Source: Alloprevotella sp.
GTDB taxonomy: Bacteria; Bacteroidota; Bacteroidia; Bacteroidales; Bacteroidaceae
Assembly: GCA_017478625.1 (NCBI GenBank)
Contig: JAFVDF010000012.1
Location: forward strand, 1-40,696
DNA length: 40,696 nucleotides
Direction of reading: 5' to 3'
Shown piece after piece: positions 14,762 to 22,771 of the stretch; position 1 is the stretch's first letter, and each line of letters begins with the position of its first letter. A program made the position numbers and the translations under genes. Under the pieces are notes generated by a model that saw nothing but the letters and a program-made list of their open reading frames with translations, was not told where the DNA came from and ran no database searches.

Positions 14762-17722
14762 TTAGGCTTTGTGTGAATTAATTGATTCGTTGAATTGGGG
14801 CGTCTGTGAAATGAGTCGTTTAAATAAGGAGTCGGTCTGAAGCAACGGTGCATTGCCGACGAGAAACAGCTGTTTGCGTGCGCGAGTTAGTGCTACGTTG
14901 AGTTTTCTATCAATGAGCGTGCCTGTGGCATCCCGAAAATTATTGGCTGTAAGGAATGATAGCTGTGTAGGACTATGCACTGTGAAGCCATAAAGGATAA
15001 TATCGCGTTGGCTACCTTGGTATCTTTCCACTGTATCAATGGTTATGGGAGTAGGCCGGTCGTATCCGCGGGCTTCTTCATTCTTACGGATATATTGTCT
15101 TATGAGCGCAATCTGATTGCGGTAAGGAACAATACATCCAATTGTGCGCTCATCCTGAATCTGTAGACCATTGCGCTCATAAAGGTCTCGAATTTCTACA
15201 ACTAATTGGCCAATGAGTTCGGCTTCGGCTCGGTTGGTTTTGTTGGATAGGTCTTTTTTTAAGGGTCTAATGTCAAAAAAGCCTACGCGATGGGTGCTGA
15301 CAAACTCTTGAATAGGGTTTCTTGGATTCTCTAGCCCTATATCCGCACATTGATGAGGGAGGGGAACCGTTTCAATACGCCCGTCATAGAAAGTTTGGTT
15401 TGAAAATCGGGCTACATCGGGGTGCATTCGTCCTTGCCGGCTTAACATAATCTGCGGATGCCGTTGTAGCAAGCGCTCAAATAGACTGTTTCTGCAATTA
15501 GTCAGACCTGATTTCTGTAGTATCCTACTCTTTACTATAGATTCTTCCTCAGACTGACGCACAATGGCGGGTAATTGTTTGTGATCTCCGACTAGTACAA
15601 ATTTATCTATGGCATAGTTATTTGCATGTCGTGCCGTTATAAGAGGCAGAACTTGCGGTTCGAGGAGTTGTGAGGCTTCGTCAATAATAGCGATGTCAAA
15701 TTTCTCCAGTGCAAAGATCTCTTGATGCAAAGAAAGGTGTGACACCGTGCTAACTACGACTTGTGTATCTCTGATAAGTTTGCGGACTTCATTGATATGG
15801 TTACATTGTTGTACTTGTCGGTAGAAATTAAATCTGTGAGCCGTCTCATTGTCCACCACCAGATTGCTTAGGCGGATATAAGGGATGTCGTTTCCTGCCA
15901 GATTATCACATAACTCATCAACTGCTTGATTCGTATAGGCGGCAAGAAGTATTTTTGATTTGGGACGGTACAACATCTCGCGCACAATATTCATTATGGC
16001 ATGTGAAGTCTTTCCTGTACCGGGAGGGCCTATGATGAGAGAAAACGGATAGGCTTCTAACGCCAGTCGGACCACCTTGTCGAAATCTCCATAATTTCCT
16101 CTGAGTGTAGCTTGGGGTTGCAACTGGGAAGGACGCAAGTTCAAAAAGTAATCTCTACGCTCTGAGTCCATACAAAGCAGACTGTAAAGTGAGCGATACA
16201 TTCCTTTTGAGACTTGATTCAGGTCGTGTTCGATACACCAAGTTTTTTCTTCAAAAAGATGCTGATTTCGTTGTGGATTAAGCAACTGTATTTTTACCCC
16301 ATCGGTTTGTAGGGCAATAAGTTTGGCCTTAAAAACAATTGCATTACGAATGTCGGGGACTACATTGGGATGATAAGCATAAAAAATAACGCTGTCGTTA
16401 GGCCTAAAATTGGATGTGGCAATTATATCTTGCACTCTTTCGGAAGATCCCTTGCATGTAATTGTAGTAATAGCCTGCTGTTCGTTGTAAGTCACATCCG
16501 AAATGGTCAAACAGTCTAGAATGCAACCATTGTCGTGTTTCTCATCAAGCGAAGCATTCCAATACGAGGCAACTTCATCCACTGCCTTTGTGGCAGAACC
16601 TCGCACTGCTAATTCATCTTCCCGTTGGAGGAAGCGGTAATAGCGATAGAAATAAGCTTGGGCCAATTTGTCGGCTTCGTGTATGTTTTCAAGAAACTGT
16701 GCGATGGGAGGGAGCTTGAAGTTAGTCCAAAACTTGTTTGAAAGACTGGGATTCTGTCTGAAATCTATTGGTTGGAGTTGTTCAAACCACTTTTTTGCCG
16801 ACTGATTAGCATGTGCTACGTTATGCGCTACTATCTCATTGCGAAAACGTATTGCTTGTTGGAGCGTAGTCTTATCAAAATCAATTTTTTGAAGCCCCAT
16901 TGCGTATTTAGAATACATGAGATAATTGACGGTAGAGGCTTCTTGGAAATTATAATATAGAATAGCGCTGTAGAGGAGTATCTGAACACGATGAGACTCT
17001 TGTGCCGTGTTTCGGAATTCGTCGTTCTTCCCTGATTTTTGTTCGAGCAAAAATCGGAAATTCTCTTGCAATAAGTCCATACGTCCCTGCAATCCGAGCA
17101 TCTCACAGACAAAGGATGGCTCCAAAATAGTCTGCTGAATATCAAAATGTGCTTCTTGCTGGAGCAGATAGTCTATCTGCTGATGAATGTTATGCTGTTG
17201 AATAATGCCCTCTTTGCTCACGAAAGAAAGGCCTTTGCTGGCAGCCAATCGGAGAGGGTTTTGATGCATAAACTCTCGTGCGCTCTCCGCGTATGAGAGA
17301 GGGGTGGCGTGGTGGTATATGTCGTCGTCAAGTAACTGGCTGGCAAAATTTCCCAGCAGAGGGTAGGGAGAGTCGTCTGCATGGGAGCGTAGCAAATTGA
17401 GATAATAATCCAGCGAAGATCCAAGTTCGAAGCAGTGCGCGACATCTGTGATATTCAACAAAAAATCAGGTTCAAATACGATTAGGTCGTACCTGTCAAT
17501 CACAGTTCTTAAGCGGTGCTTAGATTCTTCTATGAAATGGGGCCGTATAATATTCAGCTGCACATCTTTTTTACATAATGGCGGCAGATAAGTAGCCTCG
17601 CTTTCTGCAAGGTATAGTAGAATTTTTTGTTTCGGTTCTCTTGCAGATACTAGCGTCAGTGTTTTTCCGCGTAAAGAGATAATCTTAACTCGGATATATC
17701 CGATTTCAGTATTCGCGACCAT
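14762..17722 (-). CDS. Dna2-like nuclease-helicase (PD-(D/E)XK + UPF1-like SF1 helicase)
   Basis: About 986 residues. The N-terminal part carries a RecB/Dna2-type nuclease signature: GRMDLL (D216), LLEQKSG (E227, K229) and QILLY (Q247, Y251). The C-terminal half is a UPF1/Dna2-type SF1 helicase with Walker A GPPGTGKT near residue 566, Walker B IIDEAS, motif III LVGDHKQLPAIV, then IVPYRNQ, DTVERYQGSQRD and LNVALTRAR. This domain order is that of Dna2, which trims flaps and resected ends; no clear iron-sulphur cysteine quartet is visible. I chose the ATG at 17722 (MVANTEIGYIRV); 17737 is an alternative. Either start overlaps the preceding glycosyltransferase gene, so the helicase is translated from the sugar operon transcript. 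Confidence 0.85.
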   Translation of the reverse strand: MVANTEIGYIRVKIISLRGKTLTLVSAREPKQKILLYLAESEATYLPPLCKKDVQLNIIRPHFIEESKHRLRTVIDRYDLIVFEPDFLLNITDVAHCFELGSSLDYYLNLLRSHADDSPYPLLGNFASQLLDDDIYHHATPLSYAESAREFMHQNPLRLAASKGLSFVSKEGIIQQHNIHQQIDYLLQQEAHFDIQQTILEPSFVCEMLGLQGRMDLLQENFRFLLEQKSGKNDEFRNTAQESHRVQILLYSAILYYNFQEASTVNYLMYSKYAMGLQKIDFDKTTLQQAIRFRNEIVAHNVAHANQSAKKWFEQLQPIDFRQNPSLSNKFWTNFKLPPIAQFLENIHEADKLAQAYFYRYYRFLQREDELAVRGSATKAVDEVASYWNASLDEKHDNGCILDCLTISDVTYNEQQAITTITCKGSSERVQDIIATSNFRPNDSVIFYAYHPNVVPDIRNAIVFKAKLIALQTDGVKIQLLNPQRNQHLFEEKTWCIEHDLNQVSKGMYRSLYSLLCMDSERRDYFLNLRPSQLQPQATLRGNYGDFDKVVRLALEAYPFSLIIGPPGTGKTSHAIMNIVREMLYRPKSKILLAAYTNQAVDELCDNLAGNDIPYIRLSNLVVDNETAHRFNFYRQVQQCNHINEVRKLIRDTQVVVSTVSHLSLHQEIFALEKFDIAIIDEASQLLEPQVLPLITARHANNYAIDKFVLVGDHKQLPAIVRQSEEESIVKSRILQKSGLTNCRNSLFERLLQRHPQIMLSRQGRMHPDVARFSNQTFYDGRIETVPLPHQCADIGLENPRNPIQEFVSTHRVGFFDIRPLKKDLSNKTNRAEAELIGQLVVEIRDLYERNGLQIQDERTIGCIVPYRNQIALIRQYIRKNEEARGYDRPTPITIDTVERYQGSQRDIILYGFTVHSPTQLSFLTANNFRDATGTLIDRKLNVALTRARKQLFLVGNAPLLQTDSLFKRLISQTPQFNESINSHKA

Positions 17723-18626
17723 ATTTGGATGTGGCATAGAAACGATAAATCCACCAACTTCCCCGATGAATAAATCGAGCATACAAATACAACAATCGTA
17801 AAGCAATAGATTGTTTTGGAATAGATGCCTGCAATTCGTTGGCTTCCTTGTAAGCTTTTTCGCGTGCAAGTTCGGCGGACAAAATTACCTTACGTGCCTG
17901 TATGGTTTCTTGTTCGGCTGGCGTCAAAGCGATATCTTCTACTGCTGAAAAAGCGGATAAATAAGAACTTAAATTGGATTTACGATTTGATCCGGTAAGG
18001 CTGTCTGCGTGTTGCATTATGTAGTGATAATGCTTTGTAAGCCAAAAGATTCTTGGTTCTAGTTTAAGCAATCTGGCGCCTAATTCCCAGTCGTTCCACA
18101 ATGGGAGTTTACTGTTCCAACCGCCTGCGTTTCTCAGAAATTCCGTTCGAATCAGCATACCCTGCGTGGAGAGTTGGCCCACAAGAATTTGATCGGAAAC
18201 GGAACCATTATAAAAAACTTTTCGCACCTTATTCCTCCCGTCTGCAAAATGCATTTTTGTAGCGCAGGCTACAATGTCTGCATCTTTCAAGTAAGGTAAA
18301 GCATCATTAAAATACTCTGGTGAAATCTCATCATCAGAATCAAAAAAATATACAAATGTGCTATCTACAAGTTTCAGCCCTGCATTTCTTGCTGCGGAAG
18401 CTCCTTGATGGGGCTCGTCTATGAGGCGAATAGAAAAGTCCGAAGTCTCGTAGTTTTCCTTAAAGGCTTCTACGAGTGCCCGCGAGTTGTCTGTAGATAA
18501 GTTATCTACAAAGATGAGCGCAATAGGCCTATACACAATTTTCCTCAAAGAATCCAATGTGCGCGGGAGCCAGTTGGATCGATTGCAGTATGGGATCACA
18601 ATTGAAATTTTATCCCTTGTTTCCAT
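17706..18626 (-). CDS. Glycosyltransferase family 2
   Basis: A 306-residue GT-A enzyme. The N terminus reads ISIVIPYCNRSNWLPRTLDSL, followed by FVDNLSTDNS and the metal-binding DSDDE at residues 96-100; SAARNAGL precedes it, as usual in GT2. It would transfer a sugar from a nucleotide donor onto a glycan in the cytoplasm. The C-terminal stretch contains a hydrophobic/aromatic segment but no sure membrane span. It overlaps the upstream glycosyltransferase gene by 17 nt and the nuclease-helicase gene at its own 3' end. Donor and acceptor are unknown; the fdt genes upstream suggest an O-antigen, capsule or S-layer-type glycan. Confidence 0.88.
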   Translation of the reverse strand: METRDKISIVIPYCNRSNWLPRTLDSLRKIVYRPIALIFVDNLSTDNSRALVEAFKENYETSDFSIRLIDEPHQGASAARNAGLKLVDSTFVYFFDSDDEISPEYFNDALPYLKDADIVACATKMHFADGRNKVRKVFYNGSVSDQILVGQLSTQGMLIRTEFLRNAGGWNSKLPLWNDWELGARLLKLEPRIFWLTKHYHYIMQHADSLTGSNRKSNLSSYLSAFSAVEDIALTPAEQETIQARKVILSAELAREKAYKEANELQASIPKQSIALRLLYLYARFIHRGSWWIYRFYATSKYGREY

Positions 18627-19416
18627 AGGCTATGTATTTTATGCCGTGCCAGGTATCTTTCAGTAATCGCACCTTTTGCTTGAAAGTGATGCCACGCAGA
18701 AATAAAATTTCCTTACCGCACCGGGCAACAGCCCCGATAGGGCCGTATAAATAACAGAGCGTTGCGCCTTTGGATCGCCTTATGCTTTCGTCGATGAGGA
18801 AGCGCTGTCCAGAGGTCTCGGCCGTGGTATTGACGATAGGAATAGGAAGGTATTGTATGGTCATCCGTAATCGTAAGGCATCGTATAAGAAAACCTCCTC
18901 TTCTCCGCAAGCCAGATACGGAGCACCTAATCCGAAGCGTTCGTCAAATAATGGAATAGAGGGTAAGTTACGAAGCGCAATTTCTACAGAACTGGGATAA
19001 TAGCCCTTGGGACGGTCTTGGAAAAAGAATGGTGCTTGGGGATATTTCTTAAGCTTATGGCCTTGTGGTGTCAGTGCCTGAAAGCAGATGATTTGTGCCT
19101 CAGGGTTTTCTGCAAAAGCCTTTAGTACGTTATCGATATACTCGGGAGTATAGGTACAATCGTCGTCTGCAATGATTAATAGTTCGCCGTGAGCGTGTTG
19201 AAGTGCATTATTTCTGTTTTTGGATAGGCCTGTTTCAGCGGAGGCTAAGAGTGTGACGTCTCTGCGCGTTGAGAGTTCTTTGGGAATAGCGTAAAATCTA
19301 TTGTCTGTATGTTGCCAAGAGATGAAATACCGAACCTTTTCGCAGGCGGGGAGTAGCATTTTATCTATGCGAAGTATGCCTGCGTTGATAGTAGAGATTA
19401 GTATTTCGACAACCAT
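18610..19416 (-). CDS. Glycosyltransferase (GT2-like), tandem paralogue 1
   Basis: A 268-residue GT-A-fold protein. It has the segment GLSKNRNNAL (about residues 63-72) and the metal-binding triad DDD at 84-86, then CGEEE near the acceptor side. It is alignable along its length with the next gene upstream, which has the same length, pointing to a tandem duplication. The start at 19416 (MVVEILISTINAG) matches the paralogue's start. It lies 19 nt after the upstream gene and overlaps the downstream one by 17 nt. Specificity is unknown. Confidence 0.82.
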   Translation of the reverse strand: MVVEILISTINAGILRIDKMLLPACEKVRYFISWQHTDNRFYAIPKELSTRRDVTLLASAETGLSKNRNNALQHAHGELLIIADDDCTYTPEYIDNVLKAFAENPEAQIICFQALTPQGHKLKKYPQAPFFFQDRPKGYYPSSVEIALRNLPSIPLFDERFGLGAPYLACGEEEVFLYDALRLRMTIQYLPIPIVNTTAETSGQRFLIDESIRRSKGATLCYLYGPIGAVARCGKEILFLRGITFKQKVRLLKDTWHGIKYIAYGNKG

Positions 19417-19435
19417 ATTTTAGAATCTTAAAAGA

Positions 19436-20242
19436 TTATGACGTCTTTTGCATAAAGCGTATCCCTTCGGACATGTGTCGCATCAGTGGCCAAAAGTGAG
19501 CCATTTTACTTTTAGCGGCATTAGTGGCAAATTGGAAACATTTGAGCCATGCTTTGCGACCATATTTGTAGTAGGATATGGCACCGTAACTTCTTTGTAC
19601 ACCAGCATCCACATAAATCATAGCCTTCTTCAACAGGGTGGAAGTTTCCACTATCTTAGTAGGGAAATAATGCATTTTGAGATTGGCCTTAGTGGCATCA
19701 ACCATCCAAATATCTTCTTCCCCACAAGTAAGGAAAGGTGTGCCCAGTCCAAAGCGTTCGTCAAATCTTACACAGCCTTGTATGCTTGTCCTACGGGCAA
19801 CCATTTCAATTGCAGATATGGTGTAATCTTTTGGCATGGTGGTAATGACACATTCTTCCTGCGGATAGTTTTTTAGGGGCTTGCCGGTGTAGGTGCTGGC
19901 GCAGAAAAATGCCACATCTATCTCGGGATTTTTTTCCATTGTATGGAATATGGTTTCGAACGCATTATCGGTCAGGCGCGTATCATCGTCCAGATACATC
20001 ACGAGTTCGGCTGTTGCTTTTTCCAGAGCCAGATTCCGGTTGGCAGAAAGGCCCTTTCCTTTGTAGGTATAAAGCGTCACGTCGCTTCTACTCTTCAATT
20101 CAGCAGGGATAAGGTCGAGATAACGCTCATCAGTGTACTGGTACGACATGATATAATGGACATCATTGCGTGCTTGGGCTAAAGCGTCGGCAATACGGAC
20201 CATTCCTTTGTCAATACAGCAGATTAAAACATCAAGAGTCAT
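19436..20242 (-). CDS. Glycosyltransferase (GT2-like), tandem paralogue 2
   Basis: A 268-residue GT-A-fold protein with GLSANRNLAL (about 64-73), DDD at 85-87 and the acceptor-side CGEED. Compared with its neighbour it shares the opening LI-x-CI/STI, the YQYTDER/WQHTDNR segment and the NRN-AL signature, but the sequences have diverged widely, so the two probably add different sugars or use different acceptors. It starts 17 nt after the fdtB-like gene. Part of the fdtA-to-helicase operon. Confidence 0.82.
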   Translation of the reverse strand: MTLDVLICCIDKGMVRIADALAQARNDVHYIMSYQYTDERYLDLIPAELKSRSDVTLYTYKGKGLSANRNLALEKATAELVMYLDDDTRLTDNAFETIFHTMEKNPEIDVAFFCASTYTGKPLKNYPQEECVITTMPKDYTISAIEMVARRTSIQGCVRFDERFGLGTPFLTCGEEDIWMVDATKANLKMHYFPTKIVETSTLLKKAMIYVDAGVQRSYGAISYYKYGRKAWLKCFQFATNAAKSKMAHFWPLMRHMSEGIRFMQKTS

Positions 20243-20259
20243 TGTGGGAAATATTTTGA

Positions 20260-21363
20260 TTATGGCTTAAATTGATTCAAGAGACTTGCAATTTGAGACA
20301 TTTGTGTTTCTGTCAGATAGGGGTTTATGGGCAAACTGACTTCTTGTTCTGCTACTTGTTCTGCAATAGGGAAATTTTCTTTTGCATACTTCGAGAAAAC
20401 AGGTTGCTTATGGAGTGGGACAGGATAGTGGACTTGGGTTTCTATTCCATTATCCAACAGGTGTTTTCTCAGTTCGTCGCGATACTCGGTAAGGAGCGGA
20501 ATAATATGGCAAACATTATCTTGGCTTTCCCGATGAGGGAAGAAGAGGAGAGGATTATCCACACGATCTGTGAGATATTGATACAGAGCCTTTCTTCGCG
20601 TGTTCTCTTCTGTCAGATAATCAAGACGCACATTTAGTACGGCTGCTTGAATCTCATCCAGCCGGCTGTTTATTCCTTCATATTTGTGCTGATACTTTTC
20701 TGGTGCGCCATAGTTGGCCAGCGTACGCACTAACGTGGCAACTTTAAGATCATTCGTGGTTACACAGCCGCCATCGCCGAGTGCTCCCAGATTTTTCCCG
20801 GGATAAAAACTAAATGCGGCTGCGTCTCCCAGATTGCCAGCCGTTTGCCCATCGATATCTTTCACACCATGGGCCTGTGCGGCATCTTCAAGTATGAGCA
20901 AGTTGTGTGTCTTGGCTAATTTCCGCAACGGGGCCATATTGCAACAACGGCCATAGAGATGTACGGGAAGAAGTGCGCAGGTCCGGTCGGTTATCTTATC
21001 CGTTATCTTTGTAGAATCTAGCAACAGGTCAATGGGGGATATATCGCAGAAAACGGGAACCAATCCAGCTCTGACCACAGATAAGGCTGTTGCCGCAAAG
21101 GTCATGGCAGGCAGTATAATCTCGCGGTCATTATCCCAGTTGTATATTATTTTGTAGGCACGCAAGATAAGTGTGAGTGCATCCAACCCATTGGCCACTC
21201 CAACGCAATAGGTTGCGCCTACATAGGAAGCAAACCGCTGTTCGAAAGCTTGGAGTTCAGGCCCATTCAAGTATCGTCCGGAGGCAACAACCCGGCTGAT
21301 GGCCTGACTTAAGGATGGCTCATAGTGGCAGACTATTTCTTTTAAGTCGTAGTACGTTATCAT
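20260..21363 (-). CDS. fdtB: DegT/DnrJ/EryC1/StrS sugar aminotransferase, FdtB-like
   Basis: A 367-residue PLP aminotransferase. The PLP lysine is K190 in SFYPGKNLGALGDGG, and the pyridine-nitrogen aspartate is D160 in LEDAAQAHG. This subfamily aminates keto-sugars on dTDP; next to an FdtA-like 3,4-ketoisomerase it most likely makes dTDP-3-amino-3,6-dideoxyhexose (Fuc3N or Qui3N). The ATG at 21363 forms a 4-nt ATGA overlap with the acyltransferase stop, a translational-coupling arrangement, so I prefer it over the in-frame ATG four codons upstream. Sugar stereochemistry cannot be read from the sequence. Confidence 0.85.
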   Translation of the reverse strand: MITYYDLKEIVCHYEPSLSQAISRVVASGRYLNGPELQAFEQRFASYVGATYCVGVANGLDALTLILRAYKIIYNWDNDREIILPAMTFAATALSVVRAGLVPVFCDISPIDLLLDSTKITDKITDRTCALLPVHLYGRCCNMAPLRKLAKTHNLLILEDAAQAHGVKDIDGQTAGNLGDAAAFSFYPGKNLGALGDGGCVTTNDLKVATLVRTLANYGAPEKYQHKYEGINSRLDEIQAAVLNVRLDYLTEENTRRKALYQYLTDRVDNPLLFFPHRESQDNVCHIIPLLTEYRDELRKHLLDNGIETQVHYPVPLHKQPVFSKYAKENFPIAEQVAEQEVSLPINPYLTETQMSQIASLLNQFKP

Positions 21364-22322
21364 AGCGTGTCGCAAATATCCAGTTCGTATTCGTCATAGC
21401 ATACACCATGTCCGCCAAAGCCTTCTTTTTGAAATATCAAGCCATTGTTTAGCTGTTGGCCCCCGTTTTCTGTGGATATGCCAAAGTCAAGAAAACAGAA
21501 ACCCTTTTGGCGACAGTCTTCAATAATCTGTTCAATCAGTAAGTCCAAAGCTCCCAGTTCGCGACCTAATGCATTGGCTGAAATGTATTGCAAGTGGGCT
21601 ACGGTAGAAGTTTTGTATATGACGCAACCAGCCAGTAGTTTGTCCTCATCATAGCATGTAGCCAGTGTGATATGATGAGAAAAACGCTGTTGAAGCAGTT
21701 TTATTTCAGTCAGCGTATGGGTCGGATTGACGCCGTGGCGTTCTAATAGCGTTTGAGTAAGCAATGGCCAAAATTCTTCCCACGCACTTTCATCCTGAAG
21801 ATGGACTGTTAATTTGTGGGATGTGGCTTTCTTTATTCCTCGCTTACGAAGAGTGGTAGTCCGATTATCGGCCGTGAGTTGAATTGCGGTGGAAAGACTT
21901 CGTTTGATAAGTCGCCCCCCATTGCGAAATATCCAATATAAGTCTTCCTGAGCAGGAGCCTGCGCATAGATATAAGGTATAGGCTTATAAGTCCATCGTG
22001 TAAATTTGTGAGTGCGGAGGTAATCAAGGACGGCATTGAAACATTGGCCGATTTCTAGGGATGTAGAATGTTGCCCCATAATGAAACCGCCATAAGTCAG
22101 GCCATTGTGGGAGCAGAACAGACTCTTTTCACAAACTTCGTGGGCAGGGAGTACAAATTGCAATGTGCCTTTGTCCGTATAGATAAGCAAAGAGTGGTCT
22201 AAAAAGCGCGAAGCGTGGTATTCCATATATCCGCGTTTCAGCAGGAATGTTCCATTGCGTGATTGCTCAATGAAATTGTCCCAGACTTCTCGGTGTTCTT
22301 GACGATATCTCTTTACAATCAT
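21360..22322 (-). CDS. GNAT/FemAB-type acyltransferase of the sugar cluster
   Basis: A 320-residue protein with the double-GNAT layout of FemAB/BioF2-like acyltransferases (an HGV-x-PTH segment, LLAGCVIYKT, then LDLLIEQIIEDC and LDFGIS near the end). It sits where fdtC, the N-acyltransferase of dTDP-Fuc3N synthesis, would be expected, but the known FdtC is a left-handed beta-helix enzyme, so this would be a non-homologous replacement; an amino-acyl or other acyl group is also possible. Start at 22322 gives a 4-nt ATGA overlap with fdtA; the same overlap joins it to fdtB. Function is inferred from context. Confidence 0.7.
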   Translation of the reverse strand: MIVKRYRQEHREVWDNFIEQSRNGTFLLKRGYMEYHASRFLDHSLLIYTDKGTLQFVLPAHEVCEKSLFCSHNGLTYGGFIMGQHSTSLEIGQCFNAVLDYLRTHKFTRWTYKPIPYIYAQAPAQEDLYWIFRNGGRLIKRSLSTAIQLTADNRTTTLRKRGIKKATSHKLTVHLQDESAWEEFWPLLTQTLLERHGVNPTHTLTEIKLLQQRFSHHITLATCYDEDKLLAGCVIYKTSTVAHLQYISANALGRELGALDLLIEQIIEDCRQKGFCFLDFGISTENGGQQLNNGLIFQKEGFGGHGVCYDEYELDICDTL

Positions 22323-22729
22323 TCTTGGGCTAGTTGTTGGCAAAACTCGGCATAATTATGTATGTATCCTGCAGCGTCGTAAGGCTCTGAGGCAAGGCAT
22401 AAACAAATGGCGTCCTCGGTAGGAAACGAAATGTCGCACCATACATTAGGAGGAATGTATAGGCCCTTATTGGGATGGGATAGAGTGAACGATTCCCGTT
22501 TCTTTCCGTCTGAAAGTTCTACAAGGACTGTTCCACGTAGGGCAATAAGCAATTCGCCACAAGTTTTATGGGCATGGCCTCCTCGCACCGAATTTTGTGG
22601 GATACCATATATCCAAAACACGCGTTGAATATCAAACGGAATCAGGTGTTGGTTGTTTTCCACGACACTAAGATGCCCCCTTGAATCAATATGCTCTTGT
22701 AGCGAAATCAGTTTCCAGTCTGCTTGCAT
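22319..22729 (-). CDS. fdtA: dTDP-4-oxo-6-deoxyhexose 3,4-ketoisomerase (FdtA/WxcM-like)
   Basis: A 136-residue cupin of the FdtA/WxcM family. It shows the N-terminal DSRGHLSVVEN, RVFWIYG, RGGHAHK (H52, H54, the catalytic-histidine region) and YIPPNVWCDI. It isomerises dTDP-4-keto-6-deoxyglucose to the 3-keto sugar, which the FdtB-like aminotransferase then aminates. The dTDP-glucose-forming genes (rmlA, rmlB) are not in this window. First gene of the sugar operon, 42 nt after the stop of the PEP-binding gene, so read-through from that gene is possible. Confidence 0.87.
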   Translation of the reverse strand: MQADWKLISLQEHIDSRGHLSVVENNQHLIPFDIQRVFWIYGIPQNSVRGGHAHKTCGELLIALRGTVLVELSDGKKRESFTLSHPNKGLYIPPNVWCDISFPTEDAICLCLASEPYDAAGYIHNYAEFCQQLAQE

Positions 22730-22771
22730 AAGCTCAATATATTCTTTGCGAAGATACGGAAAAAATCTTTT

